A stretch of DNA of 36,125 bases. It comes from Caryophanales bacterium UBA3620 (GTDB lineage: Bacteria; Bacillota_I; Bacilli_A; RF39; UBA660). The stretch lies in NCBI GenBank assembly GCA_002375205.1, contig DFLL01000011.1, positions 1 through 36,125 of the forward strand, written 5' to 3'. Below the pieces are notes generated by a model, which was not told where the DNA came from, made no database searches, and worked only from the letters and a program-made list of their open reading frames with translations. Both the position numbers and the translations under genes were made by a program. This document shows, piece after piece, positions 1-8,278 of the stretch (its first letter is position 1; each line of letters opens with the position of its first letter).

Positions 1-4
1 TTTT

Positions 5-41
5 ATAAAAATAAAATGGAAGTAATTATTTTACTTCCATT
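5..41 (-). terminator. Intrinsic terminator of rpsT
   Basis: An 11-bp inverted repeat (15-25 with 31-41) surrounds a 5-nt loop that contains the rpsT stop codon. On the minus strand it is followed by a T-rich tract (positions 14 down to 1). The terminator overlaps the end of the gene. Confidence 0.75.
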
Positions 42-295
42 GAATTTACTTTTTTAGTTAATCTTGATTTTTCTCTATCAACTTTGTTTTTATGTACTAA
101 ACCTTTTACTTTAGCATTGTCTAAAGATTTGATAGCTAATTTTAAACTTTTTTCAGCATTTTCTTTATTACCTACTGCTACGGCTTTATCAGTATTTCTG
201 ATAGCGTTTTTAACAGTAGACTTAAGTTGTTGATGTGCTAAAGTTACTTTGTTTATTTGTTTAATTTTCTTCTTTGCATTTTTAACGTTTGCCAT
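26..295 (-). CDS. rpsT: 30S ribosomal protein S20
   Basis: S20 is a primary binding protein of 16S rRNA in the small ribosomal subunit. The 89-residue Lys/Arg-rich protein begins MANVKNAKKK, typical of the family, and is all helical in character, with the expected motif of alternating basic and small residues (for example LKSTVKNAIR). I chose the ATG at 295 because a GGAGGAGAT Shine-Dalgarno sits just upstream; a TTG seven codons earlier would put that sequence inside the gene. It is transcribed alone, divergently from gpr, which is a common arrangement in Bacilli. Identification rests on N-terminal sequence, length and composition. Confidence 0.95.
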   Translation of the reverse strand: MANVKNAKKKIKQINKVTLAHQQLKSTVKNAIRNTDKAVAVGNKENAEKSLKLAIKSLDNAKVKGLVHKNKVDREKSRLTKKVNSMEVK

Positions 296-327
296 GATAA
301 ATTCATCTCCTCCCAAAACTACTTATA

Positions 328-356
328 ATTTTATCAAAAAAATTATAAAAAAGCAA
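328..356 (-). promoter_or_regulatory. rpsT promoter
   Basis: On the minus strand TTGCTT (351-356) is followed after 17 bp by TAAAAT (328-333). It lies 33 bp upstream of the rpsT start codon, leaving room for the GGAGGAGAT ribosome-binding site. Confidence 0.55.
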
Positions 357-399
357 ATATTTTCTGCTATTTTTGTGAAAAATATTATTGGTGATGATT

Positions 400-1422
400 A
401 TGAATCATGAAATTGACTTAAAAAAGTATGATATTAGGAGTGATTTGGTACTTGATAGTATTGAAAATAATAGGTCTAATATTAAGAGTGATATATATGA
501 AAAAGATGGTATTAAGGTAACTAAAGTTGATGTTGATAGGGATAATAGTTCTTTATTAAATAAAAAGGAAGGTAAATATGTTACAATTGAATTTGATGAT
601 GTAACTGATAGTGGTAATAGGGATAGGGTTAAAGATATTTTTACTAGTGAATTAAAGGGTATGATTGATAGTTTGAAATTAAAGAAAGATTATACGGTTT
701 TAGTAATTGGACTTGGTAACGAGAAGAGTACTCCGGATAGTTTAGGGCCTAAAGTTATTCAAAATACTTTGATTACGAGATATTTATATGTAATTGGAGA
801 AAATGTTAGTGATGGTATTAGAAGTGTATCAGGTATTAGCCCAGGGGTTATGGCTGATACGGGTATTGAAACTGTGGATATTATTTCTTCGATAGTAGAA
901 AGAATTAAACCGGATATTGTGATAGCTGTAGATGCTTTAGCGGCTTCTTCGATAACTAGAATTAATAAAAGTATACAGATTACTGACACTGGTATTCATC
1001 CTGGTAGTGGAGTAGGTAATATGAGAAAAGAAATAAGTTTTGATACTTTGGGTATTCCGGTTATTGGGATAGGTGTTCCAACAGTAGTTAGTTCTTCTAT
1101 TATTGTATATGATACAATTGATTTTTTATTCAAACATATTTCTTATATTAAGGATAATCAGAATAAGAATAAACTTATTTATAGTAGAAATAATTATTAT
1201 GATAAGATTAAAGACAAGGATTTGAGTAATAAAGAGAGAGGAGAACTAGCAGGACTACTTGGTACTTTAAGTGAAGAAGAAGAAAGAGGACTTATTAATG
1301 AGGTATTAGATTCTTTATCTTATAATTTTATTGTTACTCCGAAAGAAATTGATTTTATAGTAGATAAACTTGCAATAGTAATATCTTCTGGTATTAATAA
1401 TTCTTTACATAAACTAGTGTAA
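400..1422 (+). CDS. gpr: Spore germination protease GPR
   Basis: GPR degrades small acid-soluble spore proteins when spores germinate. It is made as a zymogen that removes its own N-terminal peptide in the spore. The 340-residue protein has the family N-terminus (ydIRSDLVLDS), the motif GLGNEKSTPDSLGP (Asp about 113) and VDALAAS (Asp about 178). These line up with the two essential aspartates described for the Bacillus megaterium enzyme. ITDTGIHPGSGVGN and IPVIGIGVPTVV are further family signatures. ATG 400 is preferred because GGTGAT at 390-395 precedes it; ATG 394 and TTG 388 lack a better site. It is strong evidence that the organism sporulates. It is followed by a separate cofE-like/gap unit. 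Confidence 0.93.
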   Translation: MNHEIDLKKYDIRSDLVLDSIENNRSNIKSDIYEKDGIKVTKVDVDRDNSSLLNKKEGKYVTIEFDDVTDSGNRDRVKDIFTSELKGMIDSLKLKKDYTVLVIGLGNEKSTPDSLGPKVIQNTLITRYLYVIGENVSDGIRSVSGISPGVMADTGIETVDIISSIVERIKPDIVIAVDALAASSITRINKSIQITDTGIHPGSGVGNMRKEISFDTLGIPVIGIGVPTVVSSSIIVYDTIDFLFKHISYIKDNQNKNKLIYSRNNYYDKIKDKDLSNKERGELAGLLGTLSEEEERGLINEVLDSLSYNFIVTPKEIDFIVDKLAIVISSGINNSLHKLV

Positions 1423-1438
1423 AATAACTATCTTTTTC

Positions 1439-1467
1439 TTTATTTTTATTTTCCTATATTATATAAT
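1439..1467 (+). promoter_or_regulatory. Possible promoter of the cofE-like/gap unit
   Basis: TTTATT (1439-1444), 17 bp, then TATAAT (1462-1467), 28 bp before the ATG at 1495. The -10 lies inside an imperfect dyad (CCTATA...TATAGG). The -35 is weak. Confidence 0.45.
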
Positions 1468-1494
1468 TATTATAGGAGATAGGAGTGTGAGATT

Positions 1495-2679
1495 ATGAGA
1501 TGTGTTGGTACAACAAGTAGAGGTATTAGAACAGGTGTTATTAAAAATGGTGATAACTTAGAAGAAATTGTTGTAGACTCTGTACTTAGAGCTAGTAAAG
1601 AAGAAAATTTCGAGATAAGAGATAGGGATATTATTGCTATTACTGAGGCTGTTGTTAGTATTAGTTATGGAAATTATGTCACAGTAGATGATATTGCTAA
1701 TGACATTAGAAATAAGTATCCTGATGGACAGTTAGGGCTTATATTTCCAATATTAAGTAGAAATAGATTTTCAATGATTCTTAAGGGTATTGCAAGAGGT
1801 TGTAAGAAGATATATATGATGCTTTCTTATCCTTCAGATGAGGTTGGTAATCATTTATTTAGTGAAGAATTACTTTTTGAACATGATATTAATCCTTATA
1901 GCGACTGTTTTGGTATTGATACTTATGATAAGTATTTTAGAAAGTATAAACACCAGTTTACAGGAGTTAATTATGTTGATGTTTATTCGGATATTTGTAA
2001 AAAAGAGGGTTGTGAAATAGAATTTATCTTTTCTAATAATCCGAAAGATATTTTTAAATATACCAAGAATGTTCTTGCTTGTGATATTCATACAAGAGAA
2101 AGAACAAAAAAATTATTAAAAGATGCTGATATTATATTAGGCCTTGATGATATTATGAAGGAAAGTATTAGTGGTAGTGGATATAATCCTAAATATGGTC
2201 TTTTGGGTTCAAATAAGAGTACTGATGAAAAACTTAAATTATTTCCAAAAGAAGGAGATAAACTTGTACATGATATTCAAAAGAGAATGTTTGAAGAAAC
2301 TGGTAAACATGTAGAGGTTATGGTATATGGAGATGGTGCTTTTAAAGATCCAGTAGGTAAGATATGGGAACTTGCTGATCCAGTGGTATCACCATTTTAT
2401 ACTGAAGGACTAGAGGGTACTCCGAATGAAATTAAACTTAAATATATATCGGATAATGATTTAGATAATTTAAGAGGAGAAGAACTTAATAAGGCTATGA
2501 AAGAAGAGATTAAAAAGAAAGATAGTAATTTAGTTGGTCAAAATAAGAGTCTTGGAACAACCCCTAGAAGAATTACTGATTTAGTAGGATCACTTTGTGA
2601 TTTGACGAGTGGTTCTGGTGATAAGGGTACTCCGGTTGTATATGTACAGGGATACTTTGATAATTATGCAGATGAATAA
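1495..2679 (+). CDS. F420-0:gamma-glutamyl ligase-like (CofE-family) protein
   Basis: The 394-residue protein starts RCVGTTSRGIRTGVIKNGD and continues with RDRDIIAITEAVVS, resembling the N-terminal region of the CofE/F420_ligase family (PF01996). True CofE adds glutamate to the deazaflavin cofactor F420. Related proteins of this length are found in many Firmicutes with no F420, so the substrate here is unknown. Later landmarks are VMVYGDGAFKDPVGKIWELADP (split as VMVYGDGAFK and DPVGKIWELADP) and a C-terminal GSGDKGTPVVYVQGYF. GAGATAGGAGTG lies before the ATG. Only 15 nt separate it from gap, so the two are probably cotranscribed. Family call moderate, function open. Confidence 0.7.
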   Translation: MRCVGTTSRGIRTGVIKNGDNLEEIVVDSVLRASKEENFEIRDRDIIAITEAVVSISYGNYVTVDDIANDIRNKYPDGQLGLIFPILSRNRFSMILKGIARGCKKIYMMLSYPSDEVGNHLFSEELLFEHDINPYSDCFGIDTYDKYFRKYKHQFTGVNYVDVYSDICKKEGCEIEFIFSNNPKDIFKYTKNVLACDIHTRERTKKLLKDADIILGLDDIMKESISGSGYNPKYGLLGSNKSTDEKLKLFPKEGDKLVHDIQKRMFEETGKHVEVMVYGDGAFKDPVGKIWELADPVVSPFYTEGLEGTPNEIKLKYISDNDLDNLRGEELNKAMKEEIKKKDSNLVGQNKSLGTTPRRITDLVGSLCDLTSGSGDKGTPVVYVQGYFDNYADE

Positions 2680-2694
2680 GGAAAGGATGATAAT

Positions 2695-3693
2695 ATGAGA
2701 ATTGCAATTAATGGTTTTGGAAGAATAGGAAGATTAGTATATAGAATAATGGAGGAAGATAGTTTTTTTGATGTGGTAGCTATTAATGATTTATCTAGTA
2801 GTGAAGAACTTGCTTATTTACTTAAATATGATACTAATTTTAGAAGATATGATAAAGAAGTTTCTTTTGATGAAGAAGGTATTATTGTTGATGGTAAGAA
2901 GACAAAAGTATTTAAGGAAACGGAACCAGAAAATTTACCTTGGAAAGAACTTGGTATTGATTTAGTATTTGAGTGTACGGGTAGATTTACTAAAGTGGAA
3001 GATGCTTATAAGCATATTAAGGCTGGTGCTAAGAAAGTACTTGTTAGTGCCCCTTGTAAGGGAGATGCTAAAACAATAGTATATAATGTTAATGAAGACA
3101 TATTAGATGGTAGTGAAGAAGTTATATCAGCAGCTTCTTGTACAACAAATTGTTTAGCCCCAGTACTTAAAGTTATTAATGATACTTTTGGTATTGAGAG
3201 AGGTTTTATGACTACTGTTCATGCTTATACTAATGATCAAGTAACTTTAGATGTTACACATAAGAAGGGTATTAATGAGAGAAGGGGTAGAGCTTGTGCG
3301 ATGAATATTGTTCCTACTAGTACAGGAGCTGCTAGTGCAATTGGTAAAGTAATACCTAGTTTGGATGGTAAGTTATCAGGAGGTGCTCTTAGAGTACCGG
3401 TATCAGATGGGTCTCTTGTTGATTTGACTTTGGAACTTACAGAAAAAGTAACAGTGGATGAATTAAATAGTGCTTTTATGAATAATGTTAATGAGACTTT
3501 GGAAGTAACTACTGATCCAATTGTATCATCTGATATAATTGGTAGTAGATGTGGTTCTCTAGTGGATTTATCACTTACTAAGGTAGTGGAAGCAGATGGA
3601 AAACAACTAGTTAAAGTAATTGCTTGGTATGATAATGAAATGGGATATTCTGCTCAAATGGTTAGAACTGCTAAGTGTGTTTTGAAGGGATAA
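2695..3693 (+). CDS. gap: Glyceraldehyde-3-phosphate dehydrogenase, type I
   Basis: Catalyses oxidative phosphorylation of glyceraldehyde-3-phosphate in glycolysis, in the cytosol. The 332-residue protein has the Rossmann motif INGFGRIGR, Asp32 (IND), which favours NAD over NADP, the catalytic SCTTNC with Cys149 and the general base His176 (TTVHAYTND). The C-terminus AWYDNEMGYS is typical. The S-loop (about 186-205, THKKGINERRGRAC) differs from the usual HKDxRRxR form and the RVP segment reads RVPVSDGSLVDLT, so this is a divergent member. RBS GAAAGG precedes the ATG. It is the second gene of a unit with the CofE-like ligase and ends in a terminator that overlaps its stop codon. Confidence 0.96.
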   Translation: MRIAINGFGRIGRLVYRIMEEDSFFDVVAINDLSSSEELAYLLKYDTNFRRYDKEVSFDEEGIIVDGKKTKVFKETEPENLPWKELGIDLVFECTGRFTKVEDAYKHIKAGAKKVLVSAPCKGDAKTIVYNVNEDILDGSEEVISAASCTTNCLAPVLKVINDTFGIERGFMTTVHAYTNDQVTLDVTHKKGINERRGRACAMNIVPTSTGAASAIGKVIPSLDGKLSGGALRVPVSDGSLVDLTLELTEKVTVDELNSAFMNNVNETLEVTTDPIVSSDIIGSRCGSLVDLSLTKVVEADGKQLVKVIAWYDNEMGYSAQMVRTAKCVLKG

Positions 3694-3713
3694 TTTGCTT
3701 TATTCCTTTTTTT
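3685..3713 (+). terminator. Intrinsic terminator of gap
   Basis: A 9-bp stem with one G-U pair (3685-3693 with 3700-3708) and a 6-nt loop is followed by a T run to 3713. The left arm includes the gap stop codon. Confidence 0.7.
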
Positions 3714-3723
3714 GTGGTATTAT
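3695..3723 (+). promoter_or_regulatory. Promoter of the tandem paralogue pair
   Basis: TTGCTT (3695-3700), 17 bp, TATTAT (3718-3723). The -35 sits in the loop and right arm of the gap terminator, so the two signals are interleaved. The predicted leader is only about 13 nt long and already contains the GAGG of the next gene. Confidence 0.5.
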
Positions 3724-3742
3724 ATATAGCCGAGGCGATATT

Positions 3743-4237
3743 ATGGTTATGTATAGAGTAATAACTGATGAAGAATTTAAGAAGATTGCAAATGGTGATA
3801 AATTAATCGGCAAACCTGATTATGATAAAATTCATTTCTTTAAATATGGACAGCATGCTAGAATGTTTTTGCCATATTATGGACAAATGATTTTAGAGTG
3901 TGACATTCCTGATTATTTGATTGAGGAAATGGATTATGTAAATTTTTATCCATATATATTTTTTGCTGTGGGAGTTCCTATTCCTGAATATATAATAAAA
4001 AAGAATGATTTTGATTATGCTTTTGTTAAAAATATTAATCCTGATATTGGCTATAATGATGGCAAACTATATGGACGTTTTTTGCGTAATATGTATAAAA
4101 AATGGAAAAAGGATAATAAAGATTTTCATAATGATAAAAATGGATTTTACGATTATGTTGTTAAATTTCTTAGTGATAGGGATTTAGATAGTACTATTTG
4201 TGTGGATAATAAGAAGAAACTTATTAGAAAAAAATAA
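3743..4237 (+). CDS. Uncharacterised protein, paralogue of the next gene
   Basis: I do not recognise this 164-residue protein. It shares a set of ordered motifs with the following gene: YRVI near the N-terminus, HFFKYGQHAR (about 32-41), ILECDIP and VPIPEYIIKKNDFD. No membrane segment or signal peptide is visible. ATG 3743 is chosen because GAGG at 3732-3735 is correctly spaced; the open frame extends further upstream only through the gap terminator. The two genes sit 27 nt apart in one unit between gap and rny. An ADP-ribosyltransferase-like fold is conceivable from the layout (Arg strand, then a short helix, then beta-strands), but no catalytic triad can be named. Confidence 0.7.
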   Translation: MVMYRVITDEEFKKIANGDKLIGKPDYDKIHFFKYGQHARMFLPYYGQMILECDIPDYLIEEMDYVNFYPYIFFAVGVPIPEYIIKKNDFDYAFVKNINPDIGYNDGKLYGRFLRNMYKKWKKDNKDFHNDKNGFYDYVVKFLSDRDLDSTICVDNKKKLIRKK

Positions 4238-4264
4238 GTTTTTAAGTAAATGGGGGGTTATTTT

Positions 4265-4849
4265 ATGATATTATTTAGAGTCATTAATAAAGATGAATAT
4301 GATGAATTATTTAAGGGTATTCCAAGAAGTGTAACGACAAGCAGGTATAGTAATCCTTCAAAAAACTATAATTCTTTTAATTATTGTGATGGTATTAATT
4401 ATATGCATTTCTTTAAATTTGCAGAACATGCAAGAAAATATATGTATAAATTTGGTAATAGAATAATAATGTGTGATATACCAGAAGATATTATTGATCA
4501 GTTTGGATATGGCTCTTATCCATATTATGATAATGAAAATATTTCAATACCAGTTCCTGAATATGTGATTAAAAGAGATGATTTTGATACTGATTATATA
4601 GTAAAAGATAGACCTAAGAAGATTGAATGTATTCAGTATATAAATGGTGTTAATGCATTTACAATATACAATCAAATATTAGAGAAAATTTATAATGATT
4701 TTAATGAAAAACATGAAATATTTGATAGACAATTATATGTTAGAGATGCTGTTAATTATTTATTAAGTATTGATATTGATTTTCTTCTTTATTGGTATTC
4801 TAGTAGGGGCAATAAAAAAGATTTAAAAGTATTACAAAGAAATAGATAA
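4265..4849 (+). CDS. Uncharacterised protein, paralogue of the previous gene
   Basis: This 194-residue protein repeats the motif order of its upstream neighbour: FRVI near the start, HFFKFAEHARKY, IIMCDIPED, VPEYVIKRDDFD. It has an extra insert after the N-terminal strand (about 18-42) and a longer C-terminal part. The start is taken at ATG 4265: the GGGGGG tract at 4252-4257 then serves as ribosome-binding site, and the protein begins MILFRVI, matching MVMYRVI of the paralogue. An ATG at 4250 would place that tract inside the gene. Its function is unknown. The stop codon is swallowed by the downstream terminator. Confidence 0.7.
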   Translation: MILFRVINKDEYDELFKGIPRSVTTSRYSNPSKNYNSFNYCDGINYMHFFKFAEHARKYMYKFGNRIIMCDIPEDIIDQFGYGSYPYYDNENISIPVPEYVIKRDDFDTDYIVKDRPKKIECIQYINGVNAFTIYNQILEKIYNDFNEKHEIFDRQLYVRDAVNYLLSIDIDFLLYWYSSRGNKKDLKVLQRNR

Positions 4850-4878
4850 TAAAAATGTTAAAATCTATTTCTTTTTTT
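4836..4878 (+). terminator. Intrinsic terminator after the paralogue pair
   Basis: A perfect 12-bp stem (4836-4847 with 4863-4874) with a 15-nt loop is followed by a T run. The left arm lies in the last codons and the loop includes the stop codon. Confidence 0.7.
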
Positions 4879-4906
4879 GACTTTTTTTTTGATGTTAAAA
4901 ATTGCC

Positions 4907-4935
4907 TTGACAACAAGCCTATTCTAAGATAAAAT
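4907..4935 (+). promoter_or_regulatory. rny promoter
   Basis: Consensus TTGACA (4907-4912), 17-bp spacer, TAAAAT (4930-4935). It lies 73 bp upstream of the rny start codon and just after the preceding terminator. Confidence 0.8.
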
Positions 4936-5008
4936 TAAATTGTATAGTTTAAATTAATTAATTGTAATAATTTTTTCTATAAATAAAATTTGAATGGAGG
5001 TGCTTTAA

Positions 5009-6562
5009 ATGGGCAATACAATGTTCTCCATTTTGTTATTTGTTCTTGGATTGATTATTGGATTTGCAGTTGTTTATGTTGTTAACTTTTTGAAAAAGAA
5101 AAGTGATGATAAAAAAGCTGATTCAATAATAGATAAAGCTAAAAAAGATGCTGATAAGATTAAGAGGGATTCTATTCTTGAAGCAAAAGAGGAAATTCAT
5201 AAATTAAAACTTGATGCTGATAAAGAAGTAAAAGAGAAGAAAAATGAAGTAAAAGAAGCGGAAGATAGACTTTTACAAAGGGAAAATAATATTGATAGAA
5301 GGGATTTAGCTCTTCAAAATAGAGAAAAGTCATTGGAAGATAGGGAAAATTCTCTTTTAGAAAAGCAAGAAAAGATTCAAGAAATTAAAGAAGAAATGGA
5401 AGAAATAAAAAAGCAAGAACTTGAAGAACTTGAGAAGATTAGTAAGTACAGCAAAGAAGATGCTAGAAAAGCTGTTATGAAGATGGTTGAAGAAAAAATG
5501 TCTAAGGAAATAGCAGCATATATTAAAGAGGCCGAAGCTGATGCTAAACTTGAGGTACAAGAAAAATCTAAAGAATTACTAGTGGGAGCAATGCAAAAAT
5601 ATGCTGCGGATATTACTAGTGAGCAAACGGTATCTGTTATTACTTTACCTAATGATGAAATGAAAGGTAGATTAATAGGAAGAGAAGGAAGAAATATTAG
5701 AACAATAGAGTCTGTTACTGGTGTTGATTTAATTATTGATGATACTCCAGAAGCTATTGTCATATCTAGTTTTGATCCTTTAAGAAGGGAAATGGCTAGA
5801 CTTACTTTAGAGACTTTAATTAAAGATGGAAGAATACATCCAGCGAGAATTGAAGAATTATATGCTAAGACGCAAGCTGATGTTAAAGAAACAATTAAAG
5901 AGTTTGGTAAGAATGCTTTATATGAACTTGGATTATCGAAGATGGATCCTGAACTTGTAGAGATTGTAGGTAAACTACATTTTAGAAGCAGTTATGGACA
6001 GAATGCTTTAGATCATTCAATGGAAGTTGCTAATTTAGCAGGTCTTATTGCTTCAGAATTAGGAGAAAATGTTAATCTGGCTAAAAGGGCAGGACTACTT
6101 CATGATATTGGCAAGGCTATTGATTTTGAAATGGAAGGTAGTCATGTTAAAATTGGTATGGATTTAGCTAAAAAGTATAATGAAGATCCAATTGTTATTA
6201 ATGCTATTGCATCGCATCATGGGGATGCGGAACCTACTAGTATTATTGCATCTATAGTTGCTATAGCTGATACGGTATCGGCATCACGACCTGGTGCTAG
6301 AAATGATTCTTCTGAGAATTATGTTCAAAGACTTGAACAACTTGAAGAAATCGGTAATGCTATGGATGGTGTTGATAAGGCGTATGCTGTACAAGCTGGT
6401 CGTGAACTTAGAGTTATGGTTAAACCTGAGGAAGTTGATGATTTGACTGCTCATCAAATAGCTAGAGAGATTAAGGAAAAGATTGAAAGTGAACTTAAGT
6501 ATCCTGGTACTATAAAAGTTACAGTTATTAGAGAAACAAGAGCACAAGAAGAAGCTAAGTAG
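5009..6562 (+). CDS. rny: Ribonuclease Y
   Basis: RNase Y is the membrane-anchored endoribonuclease that starts mRNA decay in Firmicutes. The 517-residue protein matches the usual length and domain order. There is one N-terminal membrane helix (about residues 5-28), then a long charged coiled coil (about 30-200). A KH domain follows with GRLIGREGRNIRTIE, then an HD phosphodiesterase domain with LLHDIGKA and ASHHGDAEP, the metal-binding His-Asp pairs. The C-terminus (ELKYPGTIKVTVIRETRA) is characteristic. GGAGGT at 4996-5001 sets the ATG. It has its own strong promoter. Confidence 0.97.
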   Translation: MGNTMFSILLFVLGLIIGFAVVYVVNFLKKKSDDKKADSIIDKAKKDADKIKRDSILEAKEEIHKLKLDADKEVKEKKNEVKEAEDRLLQRENNIDRRDLALQNREKSLEDRENSLLEKQEKIQEIKEEMEEIKKQELEELEKISKYSKEDARKAVMKMVEEKMSKEIAAYIKEAEADAKLEVQEKSKELLVGAMQKYAADITSEQTVSVITLPNDEMKGRLIGREGRNIRTIESVTGVDLIIDDTPEAIVISSFDPLRREMARLTLETLIKDGRIHPARIEELYAKTQADVKETIKEFGKNALYELGLSKMDPELVEIVGKLHFRSSYGQNALDHSMEVANLAGLIASELGENVNLAKRAGLLHDIGKAIDFEMEGSHVKIGMDLAKKYNEDPIVINAIASHHGDAEPTSIIASIVAIADTVSASRPGARNDSSENYVQRLEQLEEIGNAMDGVDKAYAVQAGRELRVMVKPEEVDDLTAHQIAREIKEKIESELKYPGTIKVTVIRETRAQEEAK

Positions 6563-6575
6563 TTTCTCTTTTTTC
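6531..6575 (+). terminator. Weak possible terminator of rny
   Basis: GAGAAAC (6531-6537) can pair with GTTTCTC (6562-6568), followed by a T-rich run. The 24-nt loop is long and the stem short, so termination may be leaky. Confidence 0.3.
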
Positions 6576-6586
6576 TTGTATTTATG

Positions 6587-6615
6587 TTTACTTTTGTTAT
6601 TAAAAATGATATACT
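6587..6615 (+). promoter_or_regulatory. Promoter upstream of the zinc-ribbon-like gene and ftsY
   Basis: TTTACT (6587-6592), 17 bp, TATACT (6610-6615), 22 bp before the ATG. The same TTTACT-17 arrangement recurs at 9750 and 17177. Confidence 0.65.
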
Positions 6616-6637
6616 TTATAAGTAAGGAAGTATTATT

Positions 6638-6985
6638 ATGAATGGTTTTAAAAGAGAAATAAGATGTGTTAAAGATGATGATTTTAATCATATGAGAAAT
6701 GTTGAATATTCATGCGGTTGTAGATTTGATATAGATGAAAATAGTATATATAGTGTTAATTCTCTTAATTATTTTGGTGAAGATATTAAAGAATACTATG
6801 TTATTTGTCCATATTGTGGACATATTAATAAAGTAGATGAAAAAATATTACCGGATAATGTTAAAATGATGGCTGATTTGAAAAGTATTCATGAACCTTT
6901 TTTATATGAAAAGAATAATTTAAGATCGGAACTTATTTTTTTAGATAGAGTAAGTAAACCATATATTTTAAAAAGAACTAGGTAA
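6638..6985 (+). CDS. Small putative zinc-binding protein
   Basis: A 115-residue protein of unknown role. Two cysteine clusters, CGC (about 26-28) and CPYCGH (about 57-62), look like the knuckles of a single zinc-binding site split by a beta-hairpin (SVNSLNYFGEDIKEYYVI). The rest is charged with no membrane segment. AAGGAAG lies 8 nt before the ATG. It is followed 20 nt later by ftsY, probably in one transcript, which suggests but does not prove a housekeeping role. Confidence 0.7.
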   Translation: MNGFKREIRCVKDDDFNHMRNVEYSCGCRFDIDENSIYSVNSLNYFGEDIKEYYVICPYCGHINKVDEKILPDNVKMMADLKSIHEPFLYEKNNLRSELIFLDRVSKPYILKRTR

Positions 6986-7005
6986 TAAATTGACAGGAGG
7001 TTTAT

Positions 7006-7968
7006 ATGGGACTATTTAATAAGATAAAGAATGTTTTTAAGGGAAAAGAAGAAGTAGTAAAATATGATGAAGGTCTTGTTAAGACTAGAAAAGAATTTAC
7101 TACTGAGATTAGTAATTTATCTAAGAGGTATAAAAATATTGATGATGATTATTTTGAAGAGTTAGAAAATATTCTTATTATGGCAGATATTGGTGTTAAT
7201 ACTGTTATGAAGTTTGTTGATAAGCTTAAGAAAAGAGTTAAGGAAGAAAAGATAACGGATTCTAATGCGTTAAAAGAAATAATTGTTGATGAACTTCTTA
7301 TTATGTATGTTGAAGGCAATACCTTTAGTAGTAAGATTAATTATAGTGAAGAGGGTCCTACGGTAATATTATTTATTGGTGTAAATGGTGTTGGCAAAAC
7401 TACTAGTATTGGTAAGATTGCTAAAAGACTTAAGGATTCTGGTAAAAAGGTTATTATGGTAGCTGCGGATACTTTTAGAGCAGGTGCTATAGAGCAACTT
7501 GAAGATTGGGGAATGAAAGTTGACGTACCTGTTGTCACTACTAATAGCAAAGATCCTAGTGCCGCTGTTTATGATGGAGTAGATACTGCAATTAAAGGTG
7601 AATATGATGTGGTACTTATAGATACTGCTGGTAGATTACAAAATAAAGTTAATTTGATGAATGAACTTGGTAAAATTAATAATGTTATTAAGAAATTAGT
7701 ACCTTGTGCCCCTCATGATACTTTATTGGTAGTGGATGCTACTACTGGGCAAAATGGTATATCACAAGCAAAAGCTTTTAATGAAGTAACAGATATTACT
7801 GGGATAGTACTTACTAAATTAGATGGTACTGCCAAAGGGGGAATAGTACTTGCTATTAAAGAAGAAACAGGAATACCGGTTAAATATGTAGGACTTGGTG
7901 AAGGAGTAGAGGACTTAGAACCATTTGATATTGAAAAATATATATATGGTATATTTAAAGATTTATAG
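7006..7968 (+). CDS. ftsY: Signal recognition particle receptor FtsY
   Basis: FtsY is the membrane-associated GTPase that receives SRP-bound ribosomes at the translocon. The 320-residue protein has the short N-terminal charged segment of Gram-positive FtsY, the four-helix N domain (about 22-105) and the NG GTPase domain. G motifs visible are GVNGVGKT (125-132), the SRP-specific DTFRAGAIEQL, DTAGR and TKLDGTAKGG, with the closing GLGEGVEDLEPFD. AGGAGG precedes the ATG. It heads a cluster with a small membrane protein and ylxM. Confidence 0.97.
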   Translation: MGLFNKIKNVFKGKEEVVKYDEGLVKTRKEFTTEISNLSKRYKNIDDDYFEELENILIMADIGVNTVMKFVDKLKKRVKEEKITDSNALKEIIVDELLIMYVEGNTFSSKINYSEEGPTVILFIGVNGVGKTTSIGKIAKRLKDSGKKVIMVAADTFRAGAIEQLEDWGMKVDVPVVTTNSKDPSAAVYDGVDTAIKGEYDVVLIDTAGRLQNKVNLMNELGKINNVIKKLVPCAPHDTLLVVDATTGQNGISQAKAFNEVTDITGIVLTKLDGTAKGGIVLAIKEETGIPVKYVGLGEGVEDLEPFDIEKYIYGIFKDL

Positions 7969-7984
7969 AAAGGGATTGATAATA

Positions 7985-8278
7985 GTGAAAAAAAAGAAGG
8001 AAGTTAAGTATAAGTTATTCGATACTAAGAAGTTTAGAAAGACGGAATTTATTATTGCATTAGTAATTGGTATTATATTTTTAGTAATGCTTGGATTTGC
8101 TGTATGCAATAAGGTTTTTATTCCTGTTACTTTGGTTTCGTTTTCAATGCTTTTATTTAGTATCTGCTACTACTATATTGAAGATAAGAATAAAAATATT
8201 CTTGTATATTTTTTATTTGGAGTAGGGGTTATTATTATAGTTATTGAAGTTATTTATACTTTGGTGAATATTTTATGA
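7985..8278 (+). CDS. Small two- to three-helix membrane protein
   Basis: A 97-residue protein with a lysine-rich start (KKKKEVKYKLFDTKKFRK) and three hydrophobic segments (about 23-43, 47-65 and 75-95). The function is not recognised. GTG 7985 is preferred because AAAGGG at 7970-7975 is well placed, whereas upstream starts lie inside ftsY. Its stop overlaps the start of ylxM in an ATGA, implying translational coupling. Insertion of a membrane protein between ftsY and ylxM fits a role at the membrane-targeting step, but this is only positional evidence. Confidence 0.7.
   Translation: MKKKKEVKYKLFDTKKFRKTEFIIALVIGIIFLVMLGFAVCNKVFIPVTLVSFSMLLFSICYYYIEDKNKNILVYFLFGVGVIIIVIEVIYTLVNIL

Noticed and set aside
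353..384. A sigma-F/sigma-G-like promoter (GCAAA, 17 bp, GTGAAAAATA) before gpr
   Set aside because: The spacing is a little long, the second -10 base is wrong and the start would fall almost on the ribosome-binding site. It is biologically sensible but too weak to list.
5377..5763. Long open frames on the minus strand inside rny
   Set aside because: They arise from the low-complexity Lys/Glu codons of the rny coiled coil; the peptides are Ser/Phe-rich shadows without starts.
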